Shown here: positions 45,185 to 56,074 of the stretch, piece by piece | Numbering within the stretch: position 1 is the first letter of the stretch | Layout: every line of letters begins with the position of its first letter | From: Prostheceraeus crozeri | Lineage: Eukaryota; Platyhelminthes; Polycladida; Euryleptidae | Direction of reading: 5' to 3' | Assembly (NCBI GenBank): GCA_907163375.1 | Contig: CAJQUW010001406.1 | Location: forward strand, 186,001 to 250,000 | Length of the DNA stretch: 64,000 nucleotides | Translations under genes and position numbers: made by a program | Notes under the pieces: generated by a model | What the model saw: the letters and a program-made list of their open reading frames with translations, nothing else | The model's database searches: none | Told to the model about the DNA's origin: nothing

Positions 45185-45928
45185 TTACTCACTGTCATCA
45201 CGCAATTTCTCAATATAGTCTCCCTCACTCGATACACACTTCCTCCACCGACTTACCAGGGAACGGAGTCCACCTAGGTAGAATTCCTTGGGAGTAGTTT
45301 GCCTCCAGGACTCCACCGCTTCCTTCATCTCATCCAAAGAGGAGAATCTTCTTCCTCTCAGGGGTTCCTTCAAGCGAGGAAAGAGATGGAAGTCTGAAGG
45401 GGCCAAGTCCGGCGAATAGGGGGGATGTGGCAACACATCCCAGCCTAACTTCTCCAGCAAATCCTTAGTTCGCGCAGCGGTATGCGGCGTGGCGTTGTCC
45501 ATTTGGAAGATTGGCTTCATGGAAAGCTTCCCACGTCTTCGATTCTTGAGTTGGTGCCACAGATCTTCGTTCGCCAGCTTGCAGAAGTATTCAGAGTTGA
45601 TGGTCGCACCCTTCGGTAGGTAGTCCACAAAGATCAATCCATCTTCGTCCCAGAACACTGAAATCATCACCTTTTGACAGGATGGAACAGTCTTTGCCTT
45701 CAAAGGTGAAGGATCTCCCCGAGCACACCACATTCTTGACTGCATCTTCGTCTTCAAAGCTTTATTACCAAAGACAATTGAAAGTCGTTCAGCAATATTG
45801 GAGGATGCATTGCCTTCCTTCCACAAGAAGAAGATGATGGCTCTCTGTTGCGAGACGGCGTCTTCCATTGCACAAAACAATTTGAAAATCTTCTGTAGAT
45901 TTGTGATTCTTAAATTGACGGATAGCAA
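45185..45928 (-). pseudogene. Mariner-family transposase, internally deleted
   Basis: Minus-strand frame of 247 codons. It has MEDAVSQQRAIIFFLWKEG (start of the N-terminal HTH), then directly SRMWCARGDPSPLKAKTVPS, KVMISVFWDEDGLIFVDYLP, KPIFQMDNATPHTA and PHPPYSPDLAPSDFHLFPRL. The second D (MDNA) and third D (PSDFHLF) are 34 residues apart, as in mariner DD34D. The segment with the first catalytic D and most of the DNA-binding region is missing, so the protein must be inactive. The frame crosses the deletion without a stop. Terminal inverted repeats could not be identified. Confidence 0.85.
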
Positions 45929-46637
45929 AGCTATCTATCTGACAGGCAATAGACATCTATAAAAAATTCACTTGCGCTAGAGATTTGAAATTTGAATACC
46001 CAATTGACAGAGCACTACCATAGATATAATGAGTGCTAGCTTCGTCGCGGCGTCATTTCTCACTGTTAAAAATTCAAAATACGGATACTTTTCTAACGAC
46101 CCTCGTACATGTAGAGTGCTACACACTCACACAGCAAGCACCAATGAGAAAATATCAATTACGCAGATGAATATTTTTCTAATTTAGCAATTGTATGTAG
46201 AAAAAGATGACTGAAACATACAAAAAGTTCGAAATATAGCAGCTTCCAATGTTTCTTAAACGTTGCCTGTTTTCTACCACTCACGAGCGAATCTATTGCA
46301 GCATCTTTTAATGGAATATTTATTTACCTAACATGAAATACAGAAGATTCATTTACAAAAATTTTTGGTAAAAGGACTTTTGCATATGTGTTCTATTAAC
46401 ATGTATATCCCCTATATGTGCTCCATCAATACATGTCTTCTATTGAAGTATGCTGCTCACATTTCATAAGAGAATGAAGTTTTCTCATAAATTATACATT
46501 ATAACAGAAGCAGTAAATGTTGAGTATCATACGTTAAGCGAGGCTGTCCGCGTCTGTTTCGCAGTGAAATTCTCGTGAAATTATTACATAAACTAGCTAA
46601 TATTCCAAACTCCACCTTCTGAAATTATGTAAGAAAG
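45929..46637. other. Insert inside PLE-1, nothing recognised
   Basis: AT-rich spacer between the mariner remnant and PLE-2. No frame or repeat of note. Confidence 0.35.
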
Positions 46638-46649
46638 ATAAATTCTTGA
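46638..46649. repeat. Left target-site duplication of PLE-2
   Basis: ATAAATTCTTGA here recurs exactly at 47300-47311. Confidence 0.75.
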
Positions 46650-46660
46650 TAGGTTTATTA

Positions 46661-46707
46661 GCAGCAAACATGTTTCAGTAGGCAAGCTACCATCATCAGT
46701 GACAACG
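46661..46707 (-). ncRNA. Hammerhead-like core, PLE-2 left terminus
   Basis: Reverse complement of the core at 47216-47262, with CTGATGA, a GTAG/CTAC stem II and GAAACATGTT. Same assessment. Confidence 0.5.
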
Positions 46708-46904
46708 GTCAATAAACAAGGATGCAATATATACAGTGCGAATGAGACAAGAAAAATCAATATAGGAAAAGCGGCTGTGATTGGCTGCGGTTGGCTGCTT
46801 TAGAAAATAGCATTTTAAGAATTGCCTTGAACACATACAAAACACAAAACATGATAAGCAATAAAGATAAAATTCCTTTCAATGAGTTATCTTCCGTAGT
46901 GTAT

Positions 46905-47164
46905 AAGTATACTTGTTAGCATTGCAGTCAATGCTACGTCGGTGAAACCCGTCGCCATATTTTCACTAGGATAAACGAACACGTGAAAGGTCGACCAGCA
47001 TCCGAAATATCTCTTCATGTTCACATCCCAAATAAAGATAATTTTAAAATTCTCATTCGAACTCCATACACGAAAATTGCTGAATCATTGTACATAAAGT
47101 CATTCCTTCATTCACAGTACCTAATGAATAACCGCAGCCAATCACAGCCACTTTTCCTATATTG
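46905..47164 (+). pseudogene. PLE-2 GIY-YIG endonuclease fragment
   Basis: Frame: HCSQCYVGETRRHIFTRINE, then HVKGRPASEIS, LHVHIPNKDNFKILIRTPYT, AESLYIKSFLHSQYLMNNRS. The CxxCYVGET...R...H pattern is the GIY-YIG endonuclease of PLEs (the YVG corresponds to the YIG half, with following R and H). A stop lies just before the start of this segment. The stop TGA is at 47162-47164. Confidence 0.75.
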
Positions 47165-47215
47165 ATTTTTCTTGTCTCATTCGCACTGTATATATTGCAT
47201 CCTTGTTTATTGACC

Positions 47216-47262
47216 GTTGTCACTGATGATGGTAGCTTGCCTACTGAAACATGTTTGCTGCT
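47216..47262 (+). ncRNA. Hammerhead-ribozyme-like motif, PLE-2 right terminus
   Basis: CTGATGA (47223-47229), stem II GTAG-CTTGC-CTAC, GAAA (47246-47249), self-complementary ACATGT as stem III, then U as the cleavage base. All invariant core residues of a type I hammerhead are present. Stem I pairs only partly (A-U, C-G, mismatch). Very short self-complementary stem III is the form reported for PLE terminal ribozymes, which may act as dimers. Confidence 0.6.
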
Positions 47263-47619
47263 AATAAACCTATCAAAAGCTTACGGCTTCTCACTGTCAA
47301 TAAATTCTTGACTTAGCATTTCATAATATCGTAAGTATGATTGCTACATCATTCACTTTTTAATAGAATGTCTTCTACTTCCACTGATGCAGATAATGCA
47401 AGTATGATCGGTAAAAATTCTTCCGTTATAAATGCGTGATTCTGACAAGTAAAAGCTTATTACTGATCAAGTCGAAGAATTCAATCACTTGTCATACCAC
47501 TAGTTACTGGTCAAAATTTACAGATCAAAATAAACTTGTCAACTGATCATGTCGAAGAATTGAAATCACTTGTTACTTGTCACCTTTCACCAGTCATAGC
47601 GTATGATCAGTGACCAAAG

Positions 47620-47946
47620 AACTGCCCCCTGATGGTACCGTTTATGGGCGAAAGATTTTCGAACGAGGTCAAGACCAAAGTCCGTGCCGTAACTGCTCTA
47701 GCCTTTCCAGCTATTGAGCCGAAGGTCATTTTCATCACCAGAAGAGTTCCGGTAAGTTCCCTGAAAGACATGCTGTCATTCAATTGTTCGTCTGACGTCA
47801 TCTACCAATTCAATTGTAGTTGCGGAGACAGTTATGTTGGACGGACTGAACGGTGGCTGGCAAAGCGAGTGGACGACCTTTGGGAATGGCTGATGAACAA
47901 AAGACTCCGACCACGATCATCACAGCATCCCAGTAAAGTGCTGTAG
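47620..47946 (+). pseudogene. PLE-1 GIY-YIG endonuclease end
   Basis: Frame: VPFMGERFSNEVKTKVRAVT, then VIFITRRVPVSSLKD, CSSDVIYQFNCSCGDSYVGR and TERWLAKRVDD. The VIYQFxCxCGxxYVGRTxRxLxxRVxDH pattern is diagnostic of Penelope-like GIY-YIG endonucleases. The expected final His/E portion is slightly altered (DDLWEWL), perhaps by a frameshift. It is the second piece of the ORF begun at 43620. Confidence 0.85.
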
Positions 47947-48095
47947 CAAGACACGCTCTCAATTGTCCGCAATTTGACGTCACATCATACTTCAAGAACG
48001 TCGCCAAAGCTCGTCATACAGCGTTGCTGCCATTCCTAACATTACTGACAGTCATCAACGTCACAAGACCCAAATTGTGTGTACAAAAGCAAACA

Positions 48096-48261
48096 ATGAT
48101 GACGCTCGCGCTACCGTGGATTCGACTTCTAACTTCTGACATTTGACTTTAACTCACTTTCTTTTATTTCATTTTGTATATAAACGTTTTTCATGATTTA
48201 TCTGTAAATACGACGCACCGCTTGACGAGAGTCGTCGAAAGGCCTCGCCGATTAGAATTAA
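48096..48261 (+). repeat. PLE-1 right terminus, first part
   Basis: Matches the inverted left terminus 43387-43549. It is cut at TTAA (48258-48261) by piggyBac; the rest (about 40 bp, starting ACGATGAAACAG) resumes at 52557. Confidence 0.88.
48212..48256 (+). ncRNA. Hammerhead-like core, PLE-1 right terminus
   Basis: TTGACGA (48222-48228), GAGTCGTC, GAAA (48237-48240), AGGCCT, C. Same order as the PLE-2 motif with C3 replaced by U. The piggyBac insertion lies directly after it. Confidence 0.4.
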
Positions 48262-48632
48262 CCCTAATCGGACCGGCAATTTCTACCATCATATTCCGCC
48301 CATCTGTCTACATACGTAGACAAATATCTATTAAGAAAATATCGCAATTCTGTTGTGTTTTAATGTACAATTTTTCTGTGACTGAAGTGTCTCCTGATGT
48401 TAAACAGCATATCAACTATTTAGCGTATTAAATAATGCCGAATTGCAGAATTACATTACTGAACACATGCACTTGTACATGTGCATAACTTTTATATGTA
48501 ACGAAATTATCTGCGTTACCGATTTTCTGTGTAACAACCCATTTCATGATATCTTGAATGAAAAAATCATGTTTACAACTGCATATACAGTAGTTACAAC
48601 TATAAAGTACATACATTTTTAGGGTAGTCAAG

Positions 48633-50377
48633 TTACAAAGCGCACAATGAACATAGAACCTGCTGTGTATTGTGATCTGAGCACACGTATTTTCGGCAAC
48701 CTGAGCATAGTTTTCGTGTCGACTTACGGCAATGTGTCTCTTGACATTTCTTGGGCTTGTTATTACTTGAGGAGATGCCAATAAAATTAACAGGAAAACC
48801 CAGAGCAGTGAATGCCGATCTTGTTTGTGCATAAATCATTCTGTTGTTATATCTCGTTTTGATATTTCTTTCTGCCAGGTGAAGAGTTACATCTTTGATA
48901 AACGTTGCTCTACTTTTGGAGTATCCAGAAGCCTCCATGATGAGGAATGAGTTTAAAAGAGCCACGTCGATCATATTAAAGAAATGAAGAAGAGTATATC
49001 TCCGAGTTTTACGACGGCAAGTAAAATCTTCCACTCTCGAGTCCATGACATCAACTCCTCCTTTTCCTTTATTGTAATCCATGATGATCTCTGGCTGTTT
49101 GTCATCTCTCGATGAAATCGGATTGTTTGTATGCAAGCTGCTCAGCATGAGAACGTTCTTGTTCTTCTTTGGGACATAAGAAGAGAGAAGTATCCGGTTC
49201 TCATGGTTCCATAAATTCCTAGTTTCGAATATCGGGACACCTCTAGTCACTTTCATCAGCTGAGGTACGCCGCGTCGCGATGACATAATAGTTCCCGTAG
49301 ATGTTAAGCCATTTTGCAGGAGATTCACACACAAATCAAAAGAAGAAAAATATCGGTCGATGAAGATATTGCGATTCGTATTATAATACGGTTCAGTCAA
49401 TTTCAAAACAACAGTTTTTGCAAGACCAACATTGCGAGATCCCTCAGCACCACAGTAAGGTAAAGCATTGAGAGCGTAACCATTTTTTGCGTCACATAGC
49501 CAGAAAATCTTAATCCCGTACTTGGCGGGTTTCTGAGGCATATAGGAACGACCCGGAGCATAGCCTCGGAATGCGTAAAGCTGTTCGTCAACGGTCATAG
49601 ACGGTGAGGGAATATAATGTCTCCGAAGATTAGAGTTGAACATATTCCAAAACTCACGTACAGCCGCTAATTTGTCACTTTGCTGTCTTTCTCGTCGTGT
49701 TACTTTATTGTCAAATGTAATATGGGAAAGAAGTAGTTTCAGTCTGTTTTTTGATAGCGCACATCGATAGAATGGACGGCTATCCGCTGGAGTGTATAAG
49801 GTGGATAATGCCGACATGTTGTTTCTGTCTACTCCTGCTCGAATAATTGTTGCCAGACCTGCTGTGAATTCATCATAGGAAAAAATCTTCTTCTTTAGGG
49901 CACGTAATCTCCTGTTAGTGAAGCGCAAAGTCGTTCGTATCATATCTTCGGTTATAAAACACAAAAAATGGATGAAGTTCTGAAGCTGGCGAAATAGTCG
50001 GGCCGTCGCGAAAAGCAATAATATTTCTACCGAGAAGTCTTCCTCTAGGAGCGTCGAATTTCCATATTATTCCGCTGGGGGAAACAACATGATCCACATC
50101 GCGATCGACGTCTGATGTAACTCCATCACTTGCTGAACCGACGGAACTACTAGCTGATGATGCTTCTTCGTAGGAAGAATGTTCTTCTACTTCCATATCT
50201 CCATCGCTGGATTGTTCATACAACTGTGGATCTTCCGTGGCCGAGTACGACGAATCACTATCACTGACGTATTCATCAGTTTCTTCGTCAGAAGAAGACG
50301 AGTCATCATTCTCTTCATGACTAGAGCGAAGGCGCGATACAATTTCCTCGAGCGAGGGTCGTACGGCTCTTGTCGAA
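48633..50377 (-). CDS. piggyBac transposase
   Basis: The main frame (461 codons, 50018-48633) holds all three catalytic aspartates: SMTVDEQLYAFRG, NIFIDRYFSSFDL and EIIMDYNKGKGGVDVMD. The C-terminus is a cysteine-rich zinc domain (KKCQETHCRKSTRKLCSGC, CSDHNTQQVLCSLC) used for end binding. The N-terminus is acidic (DDSSSSDEETDEYVSDSD) in another frame, joined by a frameshift near 49,970 around HPFFVF. No good start codon is seen there: the likely ATG reads ACAAG at about 50375, but the duplicated copy at 50761-50763 has ATG in a matching context (MKPERP then the SLEEIVSRL-type start). Only indels, no nonsense, so the gene may be intact in reality. Confidence 0.9.
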
Positions 50378-51140
50378 GCGAATCAAAGTTGAAGTTACAT
50401 CCTCGAGACAACTGCTGATTAAAAGTGTTTTAGATTTTCACCGATCGATAGACGTCAATCACATGATTGTCTAGATTTTTCCGAATACAATTACATAACA
50501 GAAGCAAAAATATATCGTCCGTGTTTTGGAACCAACTCACCAGAGTATGACGGCAACTTTACCTTGAGATAAAAAAGGATGTTAATTTTTTGTGGTTGGC
50601 CTCCCATTTTTCCCGACTAAACTTTCATCGTCAGCTGACAATCATGCTAGCAAATCACGTGTAAAAAAAAACAACAGAATCCCTGTTCCATCATTCATTC
50701 TTTTGGGCATCAATTTGACAATTTGACAATTGTTACCGTAACGAATGGTCGTTCGGGCTTCATGTCGAAGGCGACTCAAGTCTGGAAGTTTACATCCTCG
50801 AGACACCTGCTGTAAAAGTGTTTTAGGATTTTCACACGATCGATAAGGACTGTCATCACATGATTTGTCTAGATTTTATCGAATACATTACATAACAGAA
50901 GCAACAAAAATAACGTCCGTGTTTTGGAACCGAAACTACAGAGTATGACGCAACTTTTACTGAGATAGAATATGATGTAAGTACTTTGTGCGGTGGCCTC
51001 CATTTTCCCGACTAAACTTTCCGTCGTCAAGACTGACAATCATTGCTAGCAAATCAGTGTAATTCTGGCTTTACAGGAAATTCCATGTCCATCACTTCAT
51101 TCTTTTGGGTGATCAGCAGCACAATTTGACATTTTTATGC
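50366..51140. repeat. Noisy tandem duplication A/A' inside piggyBac
   Basis: 50366-50750 and 50751-51140 are the same sequence (for example CTCGAGACAMCTGCTG, AAAGTGTTTTAG, CGTCCGTGTTTTGGAACC, CCCGACTAAACTTTC) but differ by many one-base insertions and deletions. That pattern is typical of long-read error or a mis-joined overlap, not of gene conversion or mutation. Confidence 0.8.
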
Positions 51141-51499
51141 AATAATAATATTGATAATTTTTTATTCGTCAATACAACGAGCGGTTGTATGACAGAAAAT
51201 GAAATGTTGCAACTACTTTTAGTTCAGCGACTAGCAAATGACTAAAAGTGCGACTATGCCAGCCAGCGGGAGAGGCGGAGTGAAGCAGGGGGTGGTCTTT
51301 TATGTCTTTGGGAGGGGTGAGAGCGCGTGTTGGCGAGCGAGCGCCGAAATTGTATGGACGTATGATTTGAAATACGTCTCAACGCCAGAACAGACGGATA
51401 AACAGGACAGAAACAGTGGCTACAACCTACAAGGGACTTGAATGAGTCCCATTAGTCAAGATTGTGATGTCATGTCGTTGTTAGTCTGGAAAGTTACCG

Positions 51500-52215
51500 C
51501 AATGGTGAGAAGAAATTATGTCATAGGAAATTCAATGGACCGGTAGTCAGTTGCTCAAATACGTGTGGCGTCAAAAAATCATTCTGTTGATATTGTGAAG
51601 GAAATAGCACACTCGCAGTATAAAATGTTGAGTTCATAAGGTATTTCGGAAGAGATGTGTGATAATTACGCAAAGGAGCTCTACATGAATGCCACTCATC
51701 GCGAATGAGTCGTGGTGAGAGAAAATTTGTCATATGAAAAATCAAAGACCGTAGACAATTGCACAAAACGAGTGGAGTCAAAAAAAATCATTTGATAATT
51801 GTGAAGAAAAGGCACACTCGCAGTATAAAAATGTGAGTTCATAAAGGATCGGATAAGGATAAATTACGCAAAGGAGCACTACAATGAATGCACTACCATG
51901 AATGCATTCATCGCGAAGGAGTTTACTCTGTGTATTATTCAAAAGTGCGAAAGTGATAAATTATTATTTCATGTACACAAGATGTGTTCCACTATTTCAT
52001 CATAGGTGGCATAGTAAATAGGACAGTGACAAAATAAAAAAATATTTCTAATCACTACTGACTACTGATCGGCATACCACCTGTACTATTATAAAACTCA
52101 ACGTCTTTTAATCAGATCACTCATAGGTGGATAGTAATGGCCAGTGAAAAATAAAAATATTCTATCACTAAGATCTGACTGATCGCATACACTGTATACT
52201 TATAATCAACGTCTT
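51500..52215. repeat. Noisy tandem duplications B/B' and C/C' inside piggyBac
   Basis: 51515-51710 repeats at 51715-51925 (CACTCGCAGTATAAAAATG, ATTACGCAAAGGAGC, CATCGCGAA), and 52000-52090 repeats at 52110-52215 (ATAGGTGG..ATAGTAA, ACTGATCG, CAACGTCTTT). Differences are again mostly single-base indels. The order A A' B B' C C' over one region points to an assembly problem. Confidence 0.75.
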
Positions 52216-52553
52216 TATAGAGTTGCTGAATCATTTTTTGATTATGCTGGATATCGATTTGAATCAACGTAAATGCATATCGCTTCGTTATGAAAAGTAG
52301 AGTCGTGCAGTCAATAACAACCCACCAATTTAAAAGTGCTTGTCTACACATGTAGACAGGTGGACCGAATATGATTGAGTTTCAAGTTTTGCATGAAGGA
52401 GTTCGAATTTCAGTTTCTTCTTAGGACTACGTAATAGTAGGGCACAAAATATCTTGGAACTGGAGTTTCAGCTGAATAACTCATTTTTCATGAAAGTTAC
52501 AGTAATTTAAAAACAGCTTGTCTACACATGTAGACAGGTGGTCCGATTAGGGT

Positions 52554-52631
52554 TAAACGATGAAACAGTTGTTTTGTCTCCAATTCAAATGCAGTGCTCC
52601 ATCGGCCTCACGTTGCTTTAGAGATGTTGTT
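52554..52631 (+). repeat. PLE-1 right terminus, remainder, and target-site duplication
   Basis: 52554-52593 continues the terminus after the TTAA and matches 43347-43386 inverted. About 28 bp of extra 3' tail follows, then AGATGTTGTT at 52622-52631, the target-site duplication. Confidence 0.75.
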
Positions 52632-55315
52632 GATCGAGACACAAGCAAAGTGCTGTAGAGAATGATGTTCTAAAGTAACGCCACAAATAATCAACAAACA
52701 AATGTATCGGCTGAGAATCACTGCGTTCTCTGTGGTTTGCACTCAACATTCGTATTTACGCAGATATTTCTGAAAATTGTCGATGTAAATATTCGACAAC
52801 AATGAAATACACATTTGAACACTCATCATGTCGATCCTATGCAATCGAAACATGATACAAGTTAGGACAACCATGCAACAGGTAGTCTAAATCAAGAGGC
52901 CGGAAGATATTGATACTGGTTTGTACAGTGAAAACTACATACAATGAAATTCATTTGAACTTACTGAATAACTATGCCGTTAAAGAGAAGTTTTCTCATT
53001 TCAATAATCGAATGCTCGTAAAGATTGCTGAATTCAAGATGGAATAATTCGGATATTTCGCAATACAGAGCAGAGGCAGGACACCGAGAATATAACCGTA
53101 TAGAAGATATATCAGAAATGAGACAAGGACTGGGGGCGATTTTATTTCGTGCGATTAATCGACTTCGTCACAGTAATGTTGCTGATCCTGTAAGCTGAAT
53201 GTCTGCTACCTGGCCATTCAGAGATGAGAAAATTTAGAAAAAGGCATTGTACCAATCCACGCTGTTTAACATCAATAAAGTCTGGCGCCTCTTTTGTGAA
53301 TTGTTTGTTGGGTATTTTGAATGGTAGAGGAAGAATAATCGGCCTCACTGTATTTACTTTATCACTGACTACGGAATGTAATTTTCAAATCACGAAATTC
53401 ATGAGAAATTGGTGTTGGTTCTGCATGGTTCAGTAATCGACCTATATGCACGTCTATCGGAAAAGAGAACATTGTTACTACTTGCCTCGTTAAATGGTTA
53501 TTGCAGGTAGTCTATCTCTCTGCGAATGCAGCTACATCAAGTCAAACTTTGTGCACCAGCTCGAGTAAAATTGGACAGAAAACAGGACTAAAATGTGTTC
53601 AAGCTTCTAAATACTCTGAACATGACTATTTAAAAACTGACATTCGGAACAGTCACGAACAATACAACCTCTCCATACACAGAAAGATTAGTTCATTAAT
53701 CTTGTGACGACTTTTGATGTTTCCAATCCCATGATTTACCTCTAAACAGTCGATTTTCGAGTAATCACGCCCATTCCTGTGTGCGATAATAGACAAAGTC
53801 AATGTTCATTGGAAGAAAGCTCAATTATTTGAAGACGACATCAACTCAGACAACACGATCACAATCAGAGAAAGAAAGTGCTTCTTCTTACCCATTGTCC
53901 GTGGTATCAAAGTCATCTGAGAGAAGAATAGAAAATGCTGTAAATAATTCAGAAGTGTAGTTTCACACGTAAGCACAAATGCAATGTCGACAGTTGGCCA
54001 TGTGTTGGCACGGTTGTCTACATGAATATTCCTCTGTAGAGCTTCCGCATCTTAATCTTCAATATTCAGAGTTGAGACAATAAGAGAGATATTTCTGATG
54101 CAATGCAGTTATTCAATCGATGTTGCGCACTTTCTCCTATTTAGAGTAAATACAACATGCGATAATGTTGTCTCAAATTAATGTAATCATCAGCACATGA
54201 ACGAAGAATTTCTCACTATCAAATTCATTTGCATACACGTACCACTAACGGACACATGAAAAGCTGACCATGTCATCAAAAACAACTGTGTATTAGATAA
54301 ATGCGGTGTCCAGGATGAAGTGACTGAAAAGTCAGTCAAAACAAGGATACTCCCAAGAAATAATATCCGCATGGAAAACGGTAACATTAACAAGTTCCCT
54401 GACTGAAGCATCCTGAACTACTTCGCGTCAGCAGATATTCCTAGAGATCCGTTTTCTTGGAATTAGCGAAATCGTCTGTTTTACAGTATAAAACGTGCCA
54501 ATTCCTACTAAAAGCACAAGCGGACATTGGACGTGATTGTCCGGGTGTCCAGAGACATGTCGGGGATCCCTCGCTAAGATGTTGCCCCAATTTAGTCTGA
54601 GGACGTCAGCTGCCACGTTTTTGCTTGCTCTTTGCTCTAATCCTCTCTCTATGTATTTAGTGTGTGTGTCTATAATTACGTGCATGTTGGAAAATGTGAA
54701 ACTAAATAATGATTAGAAAACGTTTTTAAAATGTATACATTAGCAGTACTTGACGCAACGAAAAACCTGAATTAAAGGCGATTTACAGGATGCCAACTTG
54801 TTTTGTACTGAAAAATGGAATTCCATTAGAAAGGGAGATTTTAAAAATAATGTTCTAACAAAGAATAATGTTTCCCTCTTTTCAAATATTTCTTTCACGT
54901 GCAATGACGCAAACAATTGATCAGACGGCCTAATATTACCGATAACACTTGTGAGCAATGATCAGAACTCTCCGAATTTGAAGAAGCCGTGGAGAAGTTC
55001 ACATGGGAAAAATGGTTCCCTAATCATCTCATACAGCAAAATGTTGACATCTCTCAACAAGGTTGATTTATCCTCGTTTTGTAGCATGTTTGCATTAAAG
55101 AACATTAACAAAATGCATAATAACCATTGCATCATGTTATTTGAAAGCGTTCTGCGGAGCCTGTGTGTACTTTTGACTTCTGCACAAGTGACAAATTCAC
55201 AGAAATGTACATGCGATGGAACGCCGTTTGATGCTATTCAACCGATGCATTAAAATTATCCGTATCATCACTTGATCTGTTCCTGGCTATGTCAACGAAG
55301 GACAGCGATAACAAC
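52632..55315. other. Nothing recognised (within LITAF intron)
   Basis: Several 60-100 codon frames (53142-53436, 54190-54411, 54428-54685, 54951-55253) have no recognisable domain and overlap on opposite strands. No repeat structure noticed. Confidence 0.35.
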
Positions 55316-56074
55316 GTAGTTCGGCAGCCAGAACGAGTTTCTGCAGCGAACAAAGCCGTGAATGAGACTTTCACAGAATGATGTACACTTGATAGTCCGT
55401 CAGCCAGCACGCGTTTCAGCAGGGAACGAGGCCGAAATGAGATTTTTGCAGAATGATGTACACCTAAGTAACGATGTTGCTTTTCGTGTGTACAGAAAAC
55501 CAACACATACTGATTTATATCTATAAAGGACATCGTGTCATCCACTAAGCGCATTCAATGGAGTAATTAAAATCCATTGTCAATCTGTTCTCTGAATGTT
55601 CTCTCGAGCAGTGTGTTCTCCACAGCATCTTCAAGAGGAGCTGGGTCACTTACATGATGTGCTGCTCAGTAATTCAATGGAAATTATGCCTACTACGAAT
55701 CTGCGCATCATTCTGTGAAAGTCTCATTGTCGGCCTCGTTCCCTGCACAAACTCGTGCTGGCTGCCGGACTATGAGGTGTACATCATTCTGTGAAAGTCT
55801 CATTGTCGGCCTCGTTCCCTGCAGAAACTCGTGATGGCTGCCGGACTATGAGGTGTACATCATTCTGTGAAAGTCTCATTGTCGGCCTCGTTCCCTGCAG
55901 AAACTCGTGCTGGCTGCCGGACTATGAGGTGTACATCATTCTGTGAAAGTCTCATTGTCGGCCTCGTTCCCTGCAGAAACTCGGGCTGGCTGCCGGACTA
56001 TGAGGTGTACATCATTCTGTGAAAGTCTCATTGTCGGCCTCGTTCCCTGCAGACACTCGTGCTGGCTGCCGGAC
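55316..56074. repeat. Amplified foldback tips around a PLE fragment
   Basis: Two reverse copies of a ~76 bp unit (55318-55389, 55393-55467) and five direct copies (about 55702-56074; period exactly 76, at 55771, 55847, 55923, 55999). The unit (TGTACATCATTCTGTGAAAG ... CTGGCTGCCGGACTA) is the tip of the foldback element at 26506-27231. The piece ATGCCTACTACGAATC at 55686 is also from that element. So the tip has been tandemly multiplied and the two arms now enclose other DNA. Confidence 0.9.
55481..55690 (+). pseudogene. PLE reverse transcriptase fragment
   Basis: Frame: FRVYRKPTHTDLYL, stop, HPLSAFNGVIKIHCQSVL, stop, MFSRAVCSPQHLQEELGHLH, DVLLSN. It matches the post-palm region of Penelope-like RTs (VYRKPTHTDxYL, HP, V, RA, L..LxxN). 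Two stops. It lies between the foldback arms, so either the foldback inserted into a PLE or it captured this piece. Confidence 0.65.

Larger units (their letters stand above)
46650..47299 (+). mobile_element. Penelope-like element PLE-2, short copy
   Basis: A 650 bp insertion with a 12 bp target-site duplication. The left part (46650-46795) is the reverse complement of 47120-47276; between them lies the GIY-YIG end of the ORF. The right end has about 23 bp (AAGCTTACGGCTTC...) beyond the inverted match. It is strongly 5'-truncated: only the endonuclease C-terminal part and termini remain. Its terminus is homologous to that at 12060-12250 but different from PLE-1, so it is another family. Confidence 0.85.
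48262..52552 (-). mobile_element. Complete piggyBac transposon
   Basis: The 13 bp inverted repeats CCCTAATCGGACC / GGTCCGATTAGGG are perfect and both ends are flanked by TTAA (48258-48261, 52553-52556). The empty site is visible in the other PLE-1 terminus (AGAATTAAACGATG). Subterminal palindromes GTCTACATACGTAGAC (left) and GTCTACACATGTAGAC (twice at right, about 52323 and 52520) probably bind the transposase. One minus-strand transposase is carried. Length 4.29 kb is long for piggyBac, because of duplicated segments at 50366-52215. Confidence 0.95.
43346..52621 (+). mobile_element. Penelope-like element PLE-1 with nested insertions
   Basis: The two ends carry the same ~205 bp terminal sequence in inverted orientation (43347-43549 versus 48096-48261 plus 52554-52593) and the locus is flanked by AGATGTTGTT. 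Between them lie two pieces of one PLE ORF: the RT end/linker at 43620-43890 and the GIY-YIG end at 47620-47946. The gap between these pieces is filled by about 3.7 kb including a mariner and a second PLE, and the right terminus is split by a piggyBac. The RT palm is absent, so PLE-1 was 5'-truncated on insertion. An inverted, partial upstream terminus is a known PLE insertion form. Confidence 0.8.

Noticed and set aside
54951-55253. 100-codon plus frame as a gene
   Set aside because: No domain, no splice or promoter signals, overlapping antisense frames; likely chance.
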